A stretch of 64,000 nucleotides of DNA from Myxocyprinus asiaticus (Eukaryota; Chordata; Actinopteri; Cypriniformes; Catostomidae). Position numbers and translations under genes: made by a program. The stretch covers positions 32,277,826-32,341,825 of the forward strand of contig NC_059362.1 in assembly GCF_019703515.2 (NCBI RefSeq), in the 5' to 3' direction. A model generated the notes under the pieces. The model was not told the DNA's origin. It did not search any database and saw nothing but the letters and a program-made list of their open reading frames with translations. Each line of letters begins with the position of its first letter. The stretch's first letter is position 1. Positions 35,394 through 45,635 of this stretch are shown in pieces.

Positions 35394-35879
35394 TAGATAG
35401 ATAGATAGATGGATATTATAATAAAGAATTAGTTATTTTTATTTTTTTCACATTTTTTAATAATAGTAAAGTCATCAAAACTATGATATAATGTGTTATA
35501 TTTTAGCATCTTCAAAGTAGTCACCCTTTGCCTAGAATTTGCAGACATGTACTCTTGACATTTTCTTAACCAACTTCTTGAGGTATCACCCTGGGATGCT
35601 TTTTAAACAGTATTGAAGGAGTTCCCATCTATGCTGGACACTTATTGGCTGCTTTACTTTATTATTTGGTCCAAGTCATCAATTTCAAAAACGTATTTTT
35701 TTTTTTTTTTAATTAAATTTGAGTTTTATAAATTATGAAATAAATTAATATAGTGACACAATTATATTTTGTCTACAAAACTAATTTCAAACATTTAAGC
35801 ATTCGCCTTCAGATCAAAAGATTTTTAAGATCATGAGAAACATTTCAGTCAAGTGTTTCAAAACTTTTGACCGCTAGTG
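35274..35879. mobile_element. Short Tc1-like element with TA target duplication
   Basis: The ends are inverted ('cactaccggtcaaaagtttt' on the left, 'aaaacttttgaccgctagtg' on the right) and flanked by TA at 35272-35273 and 35880-35881. The minus strand of 35520-35640 retains a remnant of a Tc1 transposase C-terminus: WELLQYCLKSIPG and, after a stop, YLKKLVKKM. The 606-bp element is a deletion derivative. Its left portion holds a palindromic microsatellite. Confidence 0.78.
35305..35430. repeat. Palindromic microsatellite (TATC)n-(AT)n-(GATA)n
   Basis: 'ctttattataatatctatc' leads into TATC repeats, an AT core, then GATA repeats and 'gatattataataaagaat', the inverse of the beginning. The whole could fold into one hairpin. 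Confidence 0.85.
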
Positions 35880-35881
35880 TA

Positions 35882-37186
35882 TTTGAGCCTTGTCTATACA
35901 TTTAAGGCCTAAGAGGTAGTAACCAGACATAAGTCCAAGTCATTATGCTTGTTACATTCAAGTCTTGAGTCTTAACCTTCAAGACTCAGTAATAAAGTAT
36001 ACATTTTTCATTTTTAAACTTTATAAAGTCCATTTTTACACAAACAGTTTGCTTCACAAAGGTCAAACAAGTGTGAGATAAAGTGTAGAGTGGTTTCCAA
36101 GAATGAATATTGGCACTGGAAGGCCCACACTGCTGACTGCAGACAAAGAGATAAAAAACAAAAACACACATTTTAGCTTGGAAGTGGTAAATTATCTGTT
36201 ATAATAGCAGATGCAAGGTTCATGTTGCACTGAGACAGGGTGCTATTCTCTTATCATCATTGACAAGAATATCTTTAAAATGTATATTTAATTATAAATA
36301 TTGAGTGTGTAGCGTTTTTAAAGATATGCAAGTTATTCTTCTATTGTAGTACAGAGCAAAGGGAACAACTTTAAATTATATTTTTACTGACAGGGATATC
36401 TGTGATTTTCTCTCATAATACTGATAACACTTATTTTATGAGCTTGATATTCTGTAGGTTCGAAATTAAATCACATGCTGATAAAGTTTAAAGTTCCATT
36501 ATACATTAGGTTGGGATCACATAGCACAGCAAGACTTTAAACATTAAAAACATATCTATTAAATAGATCTCTGCTTGATATCAGGGATAAACAGCTTAAT
36601 GCATCTTGAAAACAAAAGGTCTCATCTCATTTAGTCAGTTGCATTGAATATTGTTGGTTTACAACATAAGACCTGCTTTTACGTTTATCGCTATCAATTG
36701 GCCAAAAGTCCATTCTTATGCTGCACTCGAGATGTTATAGTATGAAATCAGGCTTGACATCAAAGTATGAGTCGTTTAACTAAGCTTTTGCAAAGAAGAA
36801 ATTATAACAGGACGTACGTAATTTGTACTTAATCTATACGGCACCTTTCCCAAAAATTTTTATTTAGGCTATGTAACAATATTTGTAGAGCCTCAGATGT
36901 CTCATAAGTCCATTATGTGCAACTAAATTGGATCTTTCAGCTTGCTTTCACAGTTTATATGAGACAAAGGACACACAATGAACAATATTAATGCATTCTA
37001 ATTATTTCAAAGCCATTGTACACTATCTGAGAATCAAAAAAGTATACAAATCACCTTTAAAACAATACTCTGCAGTCTGTGCATGCCACATAATAGGCCT
37101 TAATTTGGAATACTTGACAGACAATAGGTATAATGTTATATAGTCCATATTTTATAGCATAACTAACTAATTGCAGTAGAGGGCTG
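35882..37186. other. Non-coding stretch
   Basis: AT-rich, no gene or recognised repeat. It includes the left copy (37187-37194) of the target duplication described below. Confidence 0.5.
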
Positions 37187-37227
37187 ATCTATTCGGTAAC
37201 ACTTTACAATAAGATTCCATTCGTTAA

Positions 37228-37945
37228 AGGTGCACTCAGTAATTCTAATCCAATACACTTTTTGTCAAATTCTTCAAATATCTCTTCAAAGTCTGCTAGC
37301 CGTCTGTTCTGTGGGTGGGCTGAAAAAAAAATCTAGTATTTGTACACAGCCCTGGCTCTGTAAATGGGACAAAAACAAAGTGGATCAGATTGATCCACAC
37401 AACACTACTCTAGCCAATCAGCAACAGGGGGTGGTTCTTGCACGTACACGTGCACAGGCTGGAAGGTGGGGGCAGAGCGAGAGGCAAATCTGGCTGATGC
37501 AAACTTTCTAAACTCCAAGGAGGACAAATGGCTGAGAAACAGACCAAGAGAAAAAGGTCAGACGAATATAAACTAAAAAAGAAGGATTATGATAAGTCGA
37601 GGGCTAGGAGCCGTGTCAACATCGGCGAGGCTTTTCAGTGGTGGAGAGACCTCCTAGAGGTAAAAGGCTTGAAGACGGATGCAGAAGTTGCTCTTTTTCT
37701 TTTCGAAAGGTGGGTAACATACATTTTGCTATGTTTCACAGAACCCATATATGCTGTTGTTGTGATGTTAGATTTAGTAGCAGAAGAGTTGTGAGTGTCT
37801 GAAGCTGGTGTGCGTAAAACCGAACGTAGCGTACATGAATTTAGGGGGTGGAGCTTCCAAAGGAGCACTGAAGGGAGGGATGTGTTTGTTTTGGCAGTTG
37901 AGTTTGAATATCAACAGTGTTTCTCAGGAATCCCTGAGTGCACCT
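37228..37945 (+). mobile_element. Nested DNA transposon with TTAA duplication
   Basis: The target TTAA occurs at 37224-37227 and 37946-37949, and removing the insert rejoins the host as 'attcgttaacattagttaat'. The ends are 'aggtgcactcag' inverted against 'ctgagtgcacct'. A TTAA duplication suggests a piggyBac- or Kolobok-type mechanism. It contains one short frame (37528-37797) but no recognisable transposase, so it is probably non-autonomous. Confidence 0.8.
37528..37797 (+). pseudogene. Short lysine-rich protein remnant inside the TTAA element
   Basis: The first ~62 residues (MAEKQTKRKRSDEYKLKKK, then VNIGEAFQWWRDLLEVKGLK and TDAEVALFLFERW) look like a conserved, basic N-terminal segment that I have seen in fish repeat-encoded proteins. 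It is predicted to be helical. The sequence then changes character after a GT ('ggtgggtaac' near 37709), which could be a splice donor, so the visible frame may be exon 1 of a larger transposon gene whose remainder has been deleted. I cannot name the family. It lies inside the TTAA element, so host function is unlikely. Confidence 0.4.
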
Positions 37946-38218
37946 TTAACATTAGTTAATGCATAAGGTATCATTAACAAACGATTAACAATATATTTAG
38001 TTATTTCTTTAATCATCATTTAATCTTTGTTAATGTTAGTTAATAAAAATACTTTTGTTCATTGTTAGTTCATGTTAATTCATAATGCATTAACTAATGT
38101 TAACAAATACAACTTTTGATTTTAAAAATGTATTACTATATGTTGAAATTAGCATTAACTAAGATTAATGAATGCTTAATAAAGTATTGTTCATTGTTAG
38201 TTCATGTTAGTTCATGTT

Positions 38219-38410
38219 GCGTGGAGGGAACGAGACGTTGTGTCAATGTAGTGACACTAGGGGTCACACTTGGGAGCCCGAAACACCTCTGGTCTTTGGA
38301 AAAAGGCCAATGAAAATTGGTGAGTGGTATTTGCATACCACTCCCCCGAACATACGGGTATAAAAGGAGCTGGTATGCAACCACTCATTCAGGTTTTGTG
38401 CTGAGGAGCC
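38219..38410. repeat. DIRS right inverted terminal repeat, copy C
   Basis: It runs from 'gaacgagacgttgtgtcaat' to 'cattcaggttttgtgctga' and is the inverse of 41870-42052. A TATA-like 'gggtataaaagg' lies at 38356-38367. Confidence 0.85.
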
Positions 38411-38439
38411 GAGACAAGGTCCCGGCCATTTCAGCGGGA

Positions 38440-38480
38440 AGTCCAGCGTTGTGGCAGGAGGGACACTAGGGGTCCCTATA
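38440..38480. other. Site of lost ICR in DIRS copy C
   Basis: 'gttgtggcaggagggacact' followed by 'aggggtccctatacgaaac' joins two sequences that in copy A flank about 110 bp of ICR. The ICR core is thus deleted, with 'gac' as possible microhomology at the junction. Confidence 0.75.
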
Positions 38481-38939
38481 CGAAACGCCACAACTGGCTG
38501 AACAGTGTTGCATGAACTGGCGGTGTGTGATGGGCAGACCACTGTGTGCCTAGAGTTTTTTGAGTGGAAATACGTCACATGGTCTTGCTGAGCTTTGTCA
38601 GAAGTATGTAATGTGGAGAAGTCCCATGGTAGGTCCTACCCTACGGGGGAGGAGTTTCTACAAACATGGTGACTGGGGCAGAGGGGCCTCTGCCCAAGGA
38701 AGATGCAGTTTACCAACAGGGAAACGAATTAGTGGAAGATATATGTCGCATGGGGTTACCTATAGGGAACCAACACATGTGGAGCACCTACCCCAGTGCA
38801 GGGCTTAGTCAGCACATGTACTGAGCCGGCAGCAAGTTTCTCCGCAAATTCGTCTGCCACAGGGTTCGGAGGAAGTCATCCAGGGAACACAGTTTGTGAA
38901 CACTACTTGGAGTCAACAGTGCACGTCTTCAGCTCAGGG

Positions 38940-39217
38940 GAGGTGAAAGGCGCTATGCGCAAGCGATACACCCGGCCAGCTGCCCGGACTTACCTGCTTG
39001 TGCCTGCCACTACACGGGACGAAACCGGTTCCACCCGGAGATTGTAGAACCTCGCAAAGGTGTTGGGTGTTGCCCAGCCCGCTGCTCTGCAAATGTCTGT
39101 TAGAGAGGTGCCACTGGTCAAGGCCCAGAAGGCCGCCACACTCCTGGTAGAATGGGCTCATAGCCCTGCCGGGGTGGCACGTCCTGAGCGTGATATGCCA
39201 TTGCTATGGCGTCAATG
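38940..39217 (-). pseudogene. DIRS tyrosine recombinase C-terminus, copy C
   Basis: The minus strand repeats the end of the copy A recombinase. Segments include the equivalents of ALTSGTSLTDICRAAGWATP and NTFARFYNLRVEPVSS with the nucleophile tyrosine. The upstream part is cut at about 39217 within the sequence corresponding to 13437 of copy A, where LINE sequence begins. A stop or frameshift interrupts the block around the HxxR motif. It is a fragment without function. Confidence 0.75.
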
Positions 39218-39218
39218 A

Positions 39219-40757
39219 CCATGTTCAGTCAGTTTTACCAGAGACGAACTGCTGAACATTCGACAGCATACACCATTCAATATTTTCCCGCATTTTGAAT
39301 ATTCAGACGTTTTGTTTGACATTCTAGTCAGAGGCATGGCTGTGTAGTTTAAACGCACTATGAGACGCAGGCGAGGGAGACGAGCAGGCGCGCTGGTCAG
39401 GCTCCGTCGGTGCGGCTTTTGAACAACGCTGCCGAGCATTCATCTAGCAAATCTCCGCTCTCTCCCTAACAAAACGGACGAACTACATCTCCTCACCCGC
39501 ACAAACAAGGACTTTTCAAACTCTGCTGCCTTGTGCTTCACAGAAACCTGGCTGAGTGAATCCATTCTGGACAGCACGTTACATCTGCCGGGCTTTCAGC
39601 TGTTCAGTGCGGATCGCATCGTGGAGTTAACGGGGAAAATGAGAGGCGGTGGAACATGCTTTTACATCAATGAAAGTTGGTGTACAGATGTAACAACGTT
39701 AAAGAGGATGTGCTGTCCTAATTTGGAAGCACTCTTTATTAATTGTAAGCCTTTCTACTCGCCACGGGAGTTTTCCTCGTTTATTCTGGTGAGTGTGTAT
39801 ATCGCACCAAACGTGTGTTTGAACACAGCGCTGCAACAGCTGGCTGATCAAATCACAGACATGGAACAACAATACCCAGACTCAGTTATTATTATTCTTG
39901 GGGATTTTAACAAAGCAAACCTCACACGTGAACTGCCCAAATACAAACAGCACATCACATGCCCAACCAGAGACAGAAATATATTGGATCACTGCTACAC
40001 AACAATAAAGGATGCATATCGCTCTGTCCCTAGAGCAGCTTTGGGACTATCTGATCACTGTCTGGTTCATCTTCTTCCAACCTACAGACAGAAATTAAGA
40101 TCTGCTAAGCCTGTATTAAGGACTGTAAAGAGATGGACCAACGAAGCAGAGCTGGAACTACAAGCCTGCTTTGACTGCACTGATTGGAGTGTTTTTGAGG
40201 CTGCAGACACCAATCTGGACGAGCTCACAGATACTGTTACATCATACACAACTAACGACCCTGCATCAGTGTGGAGTGGCATGAAACAACTTACGAATTA
40301 CAGGACTCCTGCCCCCAACCCTGTGGTGGACCAACAACTGGCTGACGACCTGAATGTGTTCTACTGTAGATTTGAAAGGCCCAATCTCACACCCACTCTG
40401 ACCTTCACTTCACACAAACACCAACACCTCCTGCAACCCCCCTCCTGCCCCCTCCTGCTACTCAACCTGCACTTAAGATCTGTGAAGATGATGTGAGCCA
40501 CGTCTTTCGACTACAAAGGATAAGTAAAGCACAGGGCCCAGATGGTGTTTCACCTGCATGTCTTAGATCCTGTGCTAACCAGCTGGCCCCCATCTTCACA
40601 CAGATCTTCAATAGATCACTGGAGCAGTGTGAAGTCCCATGCTGCTTCAAACATTCCACTGTCATCCCCATCCCAAAGAAACCAAAAATCACAGGACTTA
40701 ATGACTACAGACCTGTCGCCCTGATGTCTGTGGTCATGAAATCATTTGAGAGACTGG
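39219..40757 (+). mobile_element. Rex1/L2-like non-LTR retrotransposon fragment
   Basis: The fragment runs from upstream of the endonuclease to the beginning of the reverse transcriptase and ends abruptly after FERLVLA at 40757. LINEs normally lose their 5' end on insertion and keep the 3' tail. This one is the reverse, so it did not arrive here as a simple new insertion, or it was trimmed later. The same family is present at 63371-64000. Confidence 0.82.
39360..40757 (+). pseudogene. LINE ORF2: endonuclease and start of reverse transcriptase
   Basis: A start at 39360 gives MRRRRGRRAGALVRLRRCGF, a stop at 39420, then TTLPSIHLANLRSLPNKTDE in the same frame. The apurinic-like endonuclease follows: LCFTETWLSESI, GGGTCFYINESW, VSVYIAPN, IIILGDFNKANL and [15 protein letters not shown], the last two carrying the GDFN and SDH catalytic motifs. 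Compared with the copy at 63371, about 67 codons are missing in frame after DTVTSY. A frame change near 40490 leads to QGPDGVSPACLRSCANQLAP and LNDYRPVALMSVVMKSFERL, the first RT motifs. The LINE enzyme nicks target DNA and reverse-transcribes from the nick. It is incomplete and inactive. Confidence 0.85.
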
Positions 40758-41470
40758 TGTTGGCCCAGCGGGTTTCCTCATCCCTGGGTCGCCCATCTCA
40801 GGGGCACTTCGAAGCCTTTCTCGGGTTCTTGGCAGCCGGCCGTGAGACGGGTGGCGTCTGCTTCCTGCGGTGGGCTCCATGCCGGGGACGGGCTGCAGGG
40901 GCGGTCTGTGGCGGAGCCGGTACAGTCTCCGCAGGAGGACGCCCTTGGCGGCGAGCAGACGGGGTGTGGGATCTTGAACCGCGCCGGGGCAGGATGTGCC
41001 GGATAGCTTCCGTCTGCTGCTTCACCGCCGAGAACTGCTGGGCAAAGTCCTCTACGGTGTTGCCGAACAGGCCAACCTGGGAAATGGGGGCGCCAAGGAA
41101 CCATGCCTTGTCGGCCTCTCCCATCTCGACCAGGTTGAGCCAAAGGTGGCGCTCCTGGACCACCAAGGTGGACATCGCCCGCCCGAGGGACCGCGCCATG
41201 ACCTTCATCGCCCGGAGAGCGAGGTCGGTTGCTGAGCGCAGCTCCTGCATCAATCACGGGGCAGAACTACCGTCGTGCAGTTCCTTTAGCGCCTTGGCTT
41301 GGTGGACTTGCAGGAGAGCCATGGCGTGTAGGGCGGAGGCGGCTTGTCCAATGGCATCGTAGGCTTTGGTCGTCCGGGACGACGTAAACCTACAGACCTT
41401 GGACGGGAGCTTTGGGCGCCCGTGCCAGGTGGCGGCGCTCTGAGGGTATAGATGCACCTTATCCACCGGG
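40758..41470 (-). pseudogene. DIRS ORF1 (gag-like), copy C
   Basis: From 41466 the frame reads MDKVHLYPQSAATWHGRPKL and ALHAMALLQVHQAKALKELH. After one in-frame stop (41254-41256) it continues in the same frame to 40798: LMQELRSATDLALRAMKV, MSTLVVQERHLWLNLVEMGE, LFGNTVEDFAQQFSAVKQQ and RHGAHRRKQTPPVSRPA. Apart from that stop it is the best-preserved distal ORF1 in the window. The N-terminal Cys/His part is removed by a ~620-bp deletion relative to copy A. The plus-strand frames at 40746-41362 are shadows of this gene. Confidence 0.8.
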
Positions 41471-41499
41471 GGGATCGCCGAATAGCCCTTGGCCGCCCC

Positions 41500-41869
41500 A
41501 CCATCGAGGGTAGTGAGGGCAGGGGACCTGAAAGATCAGGACCGGCCAGTAAATATATCTCAGCGCCCAGACACGAAAGACAGCGATCGTGACCGTCAGA
41601 AGGTGAGAGCTAATGACCGCAACCAGGAATAACACACAAACGGAAGGGCATCTTTAAAAAGATGTTCCGTGCGTGCAGCTCTTTTAGAGAAATATACTCT
41701 TTTAGAATATACTCTTTTATTTCTGCTGAAGCACCCAGGGGTGTTCTCTGCAGTGCACCAGTGCAGAGAGGGGAGAAGCCGCTGAAATGCGCCGTCAGAT
41801 CCAGCAGAGGTGAATGAACAGTCATGAGAATTCAGCTCAGTGAGCATCGACCGTTCGGCCATGAAGAGA
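41500..41869 (-). other. DIRS 5' leader, copy C
   Basis: This matches 9391-9670 of copy A in reverse, including the 'tttagagaaatatactctt' repeats. The junction near 41560 marks the ORF1 deletion. Confidence 0.7.
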
Positions 41870-42052
41870 AAATCTGAATGAGTGGTTGCATACCAGCTAC
41901 TTTTATACCCGTATGTTCGGGGGAGTGATATGCAAATACCACTCGCCAATTTTCATTGGCCTTTTTTCAAAGACGAGAGGTGTTTCGGGCTCCCAAGAGT
42001 GAGCCCTAGTGTCACTACATCGACACAACGTCGAGTGAGTGACAGATAGGGA
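41870..42052. repeat. DIRS left inverted terminal repeat, copy C
   Basis: From 'ctgaatgagtggttgcatac' to 'gagtgacagatagggaa' it is the inverse of 38219-38410. A minus-strand TATA-like motif lies at 41901-41910. Confidence 0.85.
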
Positions 42053-42100
42053 ACTAATGTTAACAAATGGAACCTTATTGTAAAGTGTTACCATCTATTC

Positions 42101-43602
42101 TTAATAGTAATAACGATAATGATGAAGATGATGATAATAATAACTTCACAAGTATGAGACCATGCAACAGTTTTAACACTTACGTAAAAAATAAATAAAT
42201 AAATTCACGCAAAGGCCTACAGAATACTTTTGGTTCTTTAGGAGGAATTACTATAAGAGAGATTCTGTTTTCCTGATAATTAATGGAATTTGAAACTGGA
42301 AATACAAGTCTGTATTTAAACTTCAGGTAATGGTCTAATAAAAAGTCAAAGTTAGGAGTAAAAAGAACATATTTTATTTCAATATAATTAGCAGCATTGG
42401 GATAAAACCTCTGGCGATAGACAGTATAAACTGCAGGTGGTGATTTGACATTTAAAAAAAAAACTTGATTCTTTGTTCTCTGAGAAAAAAAAAGTGGTAC
42501 TCAAGGAAATATTTGAGGGTGTTGTTTCTGATGGATAGATAAATGAATTGATAGACAGAGGAGCAATTCAGATGCAAAACAGCAGATGCATCAAAAGCGC
42601 ACTGCCTTTTGTACACCACTATGTACAGTATACACCCAATACAAAAAACAAAAAAACAGAGTACAATAGTGTTGCATATGTGCAGAATATACATACAGTT
42701 GCATTACAATTTAGTGCAAACTATAAATGCATTAGCTGGTAATGCCATTGTGTATATGAATGAGAAAAACTGTCAATGCAGTGCAATGTTATTACTCCTC
42801 ATAAGGGTTACTGTCAGGTGTAATACAGTATGTGGCCAAGCACTGTGAGAAGAGGAGGAGAAAGTATTGTATTGTTTGATAGGCAGGAAGGATTACCATT
42901 ACTGCTTCTTTAAACACCATGGTAGAAGAAGGTGTCTAAAAATGTTCAAAGACTATTATAGAGCTCATAATAGAGGTGATGTGTACATTGGTTTATTATT
43001 GACTCCTGTGTTTCCACCATCTTCTTCTGCCTCTGCCTCCAGCTGGTGCTGGGTAATGGTAATGAGGTACACACAACCTTGCTGATCAATTAGTTCAGGC
43101 ATTTTGGGATACTTGAAATTACCTCATCTGGCATTGCTGCACTAACAGACCATAATAATAATAATAATAAAAAACTGGACAGGCACAGCTTGCTACACAT
43201 AGTGAAAGAACTGTTTCAGAAGGTACAGCCTCCTTATTGAAGAGTGTAGGTGTGTTGCCCACTAGTCCAAACCATTTTGCAGATCAGGTGGACTCCAAAG
43301 TAAATGAGAACTACATATTTTCCACCCTCTCTCCCTGACTACTTCACATACAGCTGCAGGAAAAAAGCCCTGTATTGGTTTACATTTCTGCAGAAATTGA
43401 TTATAACAATTTTCCTAAACTAAGTCACAACAATAGATAAACACGGTCTGCTTAAGCAAATAACACACATTGTTACATCTTAATGTCTTAATTGAATATG
43501 CTGTGTGAACATTCGCTGTACAGGGTAAAAATACATTTCCTGTAATTAAGAATCAGACCTGCAAAATGATGAAAACATAATTGAAACATTTACACACATA
43601 CA
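42101..43602. other. Non-coding stretch
   Basis: No supported gene. A short (AAT)n run lies at 43152-43172. The frames at 42450-43085 are short and motif-free. Confidence 0.5.
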
Positions 43603-43630
43603 CATATATACATATATATATATATACAAA

Positions 43631-43697
<67 letters not shown>
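43603..43697. repeat. (AT)n microsatellite
   Basis: AT dinucleotide tract with a few interruptions at its left end. Confidence 0.95.
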
Positions 43698-43700
<3 letters not shown>

Positions 43701-44449
43701 GTATTTGTGAAGTGATATTTGAAGAGCAAATCAAATATTATGACCAATTTATAAAGAAACCTTTGTTAAATTCAAGGGTTCAAGGCATTTTTCCTGCAGC
43801 TGTATTTAAAATGATTTGAAATGGTTTTATTGTGTATTAGTTTGTTTAAAAGTATGTTTTTTTTTTTTATTATTATTATTGTTCCTATAGCTTTACTGGT
43901 AGTAGGACCAAGGTCATAAATTAGCATTGCGCTAGCAGGACCAAGGGAACTTACTAATAAAATGTACATGTTGAATTCACTATGTCATTTTTATACATCT
44001 GCCAAATGAATAAATATCAACGTAAATAGCATGCTCTGTCTACTTGGATAAAGGCATCTACCAAATGAATCCATGTAAACTGTGAATGATGAAGGTGAAG
44101 AGTCAATTACTTGCCAATGAGGTAAAGTGATGAGGTCAAAGACAAGGCAATCAATAAGGTCACTTTTGAAGCCAGTGCTGAAATCAGCAACAAGGTCATT
44201 ACAGAGAACAATTGAGATAACTGAAGTCATTATTGAGTCTTACAGTTTAACAAACTCTAATTAGATGAGCCTATTCTTATGATAACTGAAATGGTTACTA
44301 ATTGCAGAAATCTGATGACATGTTTATAAACAGTGGTTAGACTTGACATGCTTTCTGTACCTTCTAAAAAAAAAGATCTGACACTAAAATGAAAAACAGG
44401 GCTTAACTGAATATTAAAAATACACCAACACTGCATTTTAATGCTTTGA
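43698..44449. other. Non-coding stretch with repeat scrap
   Basis: 43995-44060 contains 'ttggataaaggcatctacca' followed by 'aatgaatccatgtaaa', a common fish repeat tail related to 29628-29690. Otherwise nothing recognised. Confidence 0.4.
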
Positions 44450-45420
44450 TTAAAGAGGTCATGACATGAGGAATCAAATTTTCCTTGATCTTCTGACATA
44501 TAAGAGGTAATTGCGCTATAAAAACATACTGCAATTTTCAGAACTTAAAACTTCCTCCTTAATAGAAAAAGTGCATTTATTTAAACCAAGCTGCAAAAAT
44601 GGCTCGTTTGGAATTTGTGGAACTTGTGTCGTCACAAGGATCAAATACATCTGATTATGACTGCCTCTTCAGCAAGACATCAATGCCTATTTTTACGTCA
44701 TTGCAACCTTGGCCTCACCCACTGGTGCTCAGTCAGTCACACAGGTGAAGAGGAGAGAGATGCCTTGGGAGATTCATCCAAAGTTGACTTACACAGGACA
44801 CTTTCATCTGGATTTAAATGTTTTTCTACATAAATGTGCACGGCTTTGACCATTATCATACATCTCGCGCCACTTTTAAAAGACGCAATTTCAAGTTATA
44901 ACTCTAAAAAGGATCCCCCATTGTGTTTCATTCAGCTGCACTCTCTTGCTGTTGTGCTGTTTTAAAGGTGTCCTGGACCGTTTTTGCACCCATCTGTGCT
45001 ATTTTTAATTGTTGGTCTTTTGTAATCATGCACTACATGGATGTCTTGGATCATTTTGATCTGTTTTAAGAGCAGTACAAGTGGAACTTTTAAAAAAGTG
45101 TCTCATTCTGCTGCTGCCATACTGGTTGAAACACATGCAGTCCTGCGTGTAAACAAACACGGAAGATGTGAGATGTGAAGACCAGCGTCTCTGCTTTGGC
45201 CTGTTGAAGCCGATTGAAGCACCCAACATCACTGTGCATTGTATTACATTTGTGTATTCAGAACATATCAGCATGTATTGCTTGTGAAACAGACAATATG
45301 AATCAAGCTCTGCTGTTGGAAACAACTGTATGTACTCAAAAACATCTTTCATGTAAGTTATTAATGGAACAATTGATGGCATCATTGGAAAGACATCTGA
45401 ACTATATGACTAGCTGATGA
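44450..45420. repeat. Probable DNA-transposon relic related to 48691-49195
   Basis: 'gtattgcttgtgaaacagac' and 'atcaagctctg' at 45273-45315 match 'atattgcttgtgaaacagtc' and 'ttcaagctctg' at 48699-48738. 'gcaaaaatggctcgtttgga' at 44594 is a motif I associate with the same teleost family. Ends are not defined. Confidence 0.4.
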
Positions 45421-45549
45421 GTTCACCAATGAGTTAAGTGATGAATTCAAAATTGAGGTCTCTGAAGTTGTAATGAATTATATACAGTTCTTACACTTTA
45501 CCATTCTTTTAATCTGTCAGTTCCTTCATAAAGTTCTCATTTTGTTCAG

Positions 45550-45635
45550 TGATTAAAAGGAATACTCTGGGTTCAATAAAAGTCCAACTCAATTGACAGC
45601 GTTTGTGGCATAATATTGATTACCAGTAAGCCGGT
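45550..45635. repeat. Teleost MITE-like fragment
   Basis: 'aaaggaatactctgggttca' followed by 'gacagcgtttgtggcataat' resembles a common fish repeat beginning 'aaaggaatagttccgggttc'. Confidence 0.4.

Larger units (their letters stand above)
38219..42052 (-). mobile_element. DIRS1-type retrotransposon, copy C, with central LINE segment
   Basis: The element is in reverse orientation. Its right terminal repeat is at 38219-38410, the 3' region at 38440-38935, the recombinase C-terminus at 38940-39217, ORF1 at 40758-41470 and the left terminal repeat at 41870-42052. Everything from the end of ORF1 to the last quarter of the recombinase (about 2.4 kb in copy A) is absent and replaced by 1.54 kb of LINE sequence in the opposite orientation. 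It sits inside the hAT-like element, splitting 'gttcatgtt' from 'actaatgttaacaaatgg'. Confidence 0.85.
37195..42092. mobile_element. hAT-like element carrying nested insertions
   Basis: Inverted ends 'ggtaacactttacaataag' (37195) and 'cttattgtaaagtgttacc' (ending 42092) are flanked by a perfect 8-bp duplication, atctattc (37187-37194 and 42093-42100). The 8-bp duplication points to hAT. The native interior is short: 37201-37224, 37946-38218 (with repeated 'gttcattgttagttcatgtt') and 42053-42092. The remainder is inserted: a TTAA element at 37228-37945 and DIRS copy C at 38219-42052. Without inserts it would be only a few hundred bases, a MITE. Confidence 0.85.

Noticed and set aside
40493..41362. 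289-residue frame read as one protein
   Set aside because: It is a chance fusion: the LINE reverse transcriptase part ends at about 40757 and the rest is antisense to DIRS ORF1.
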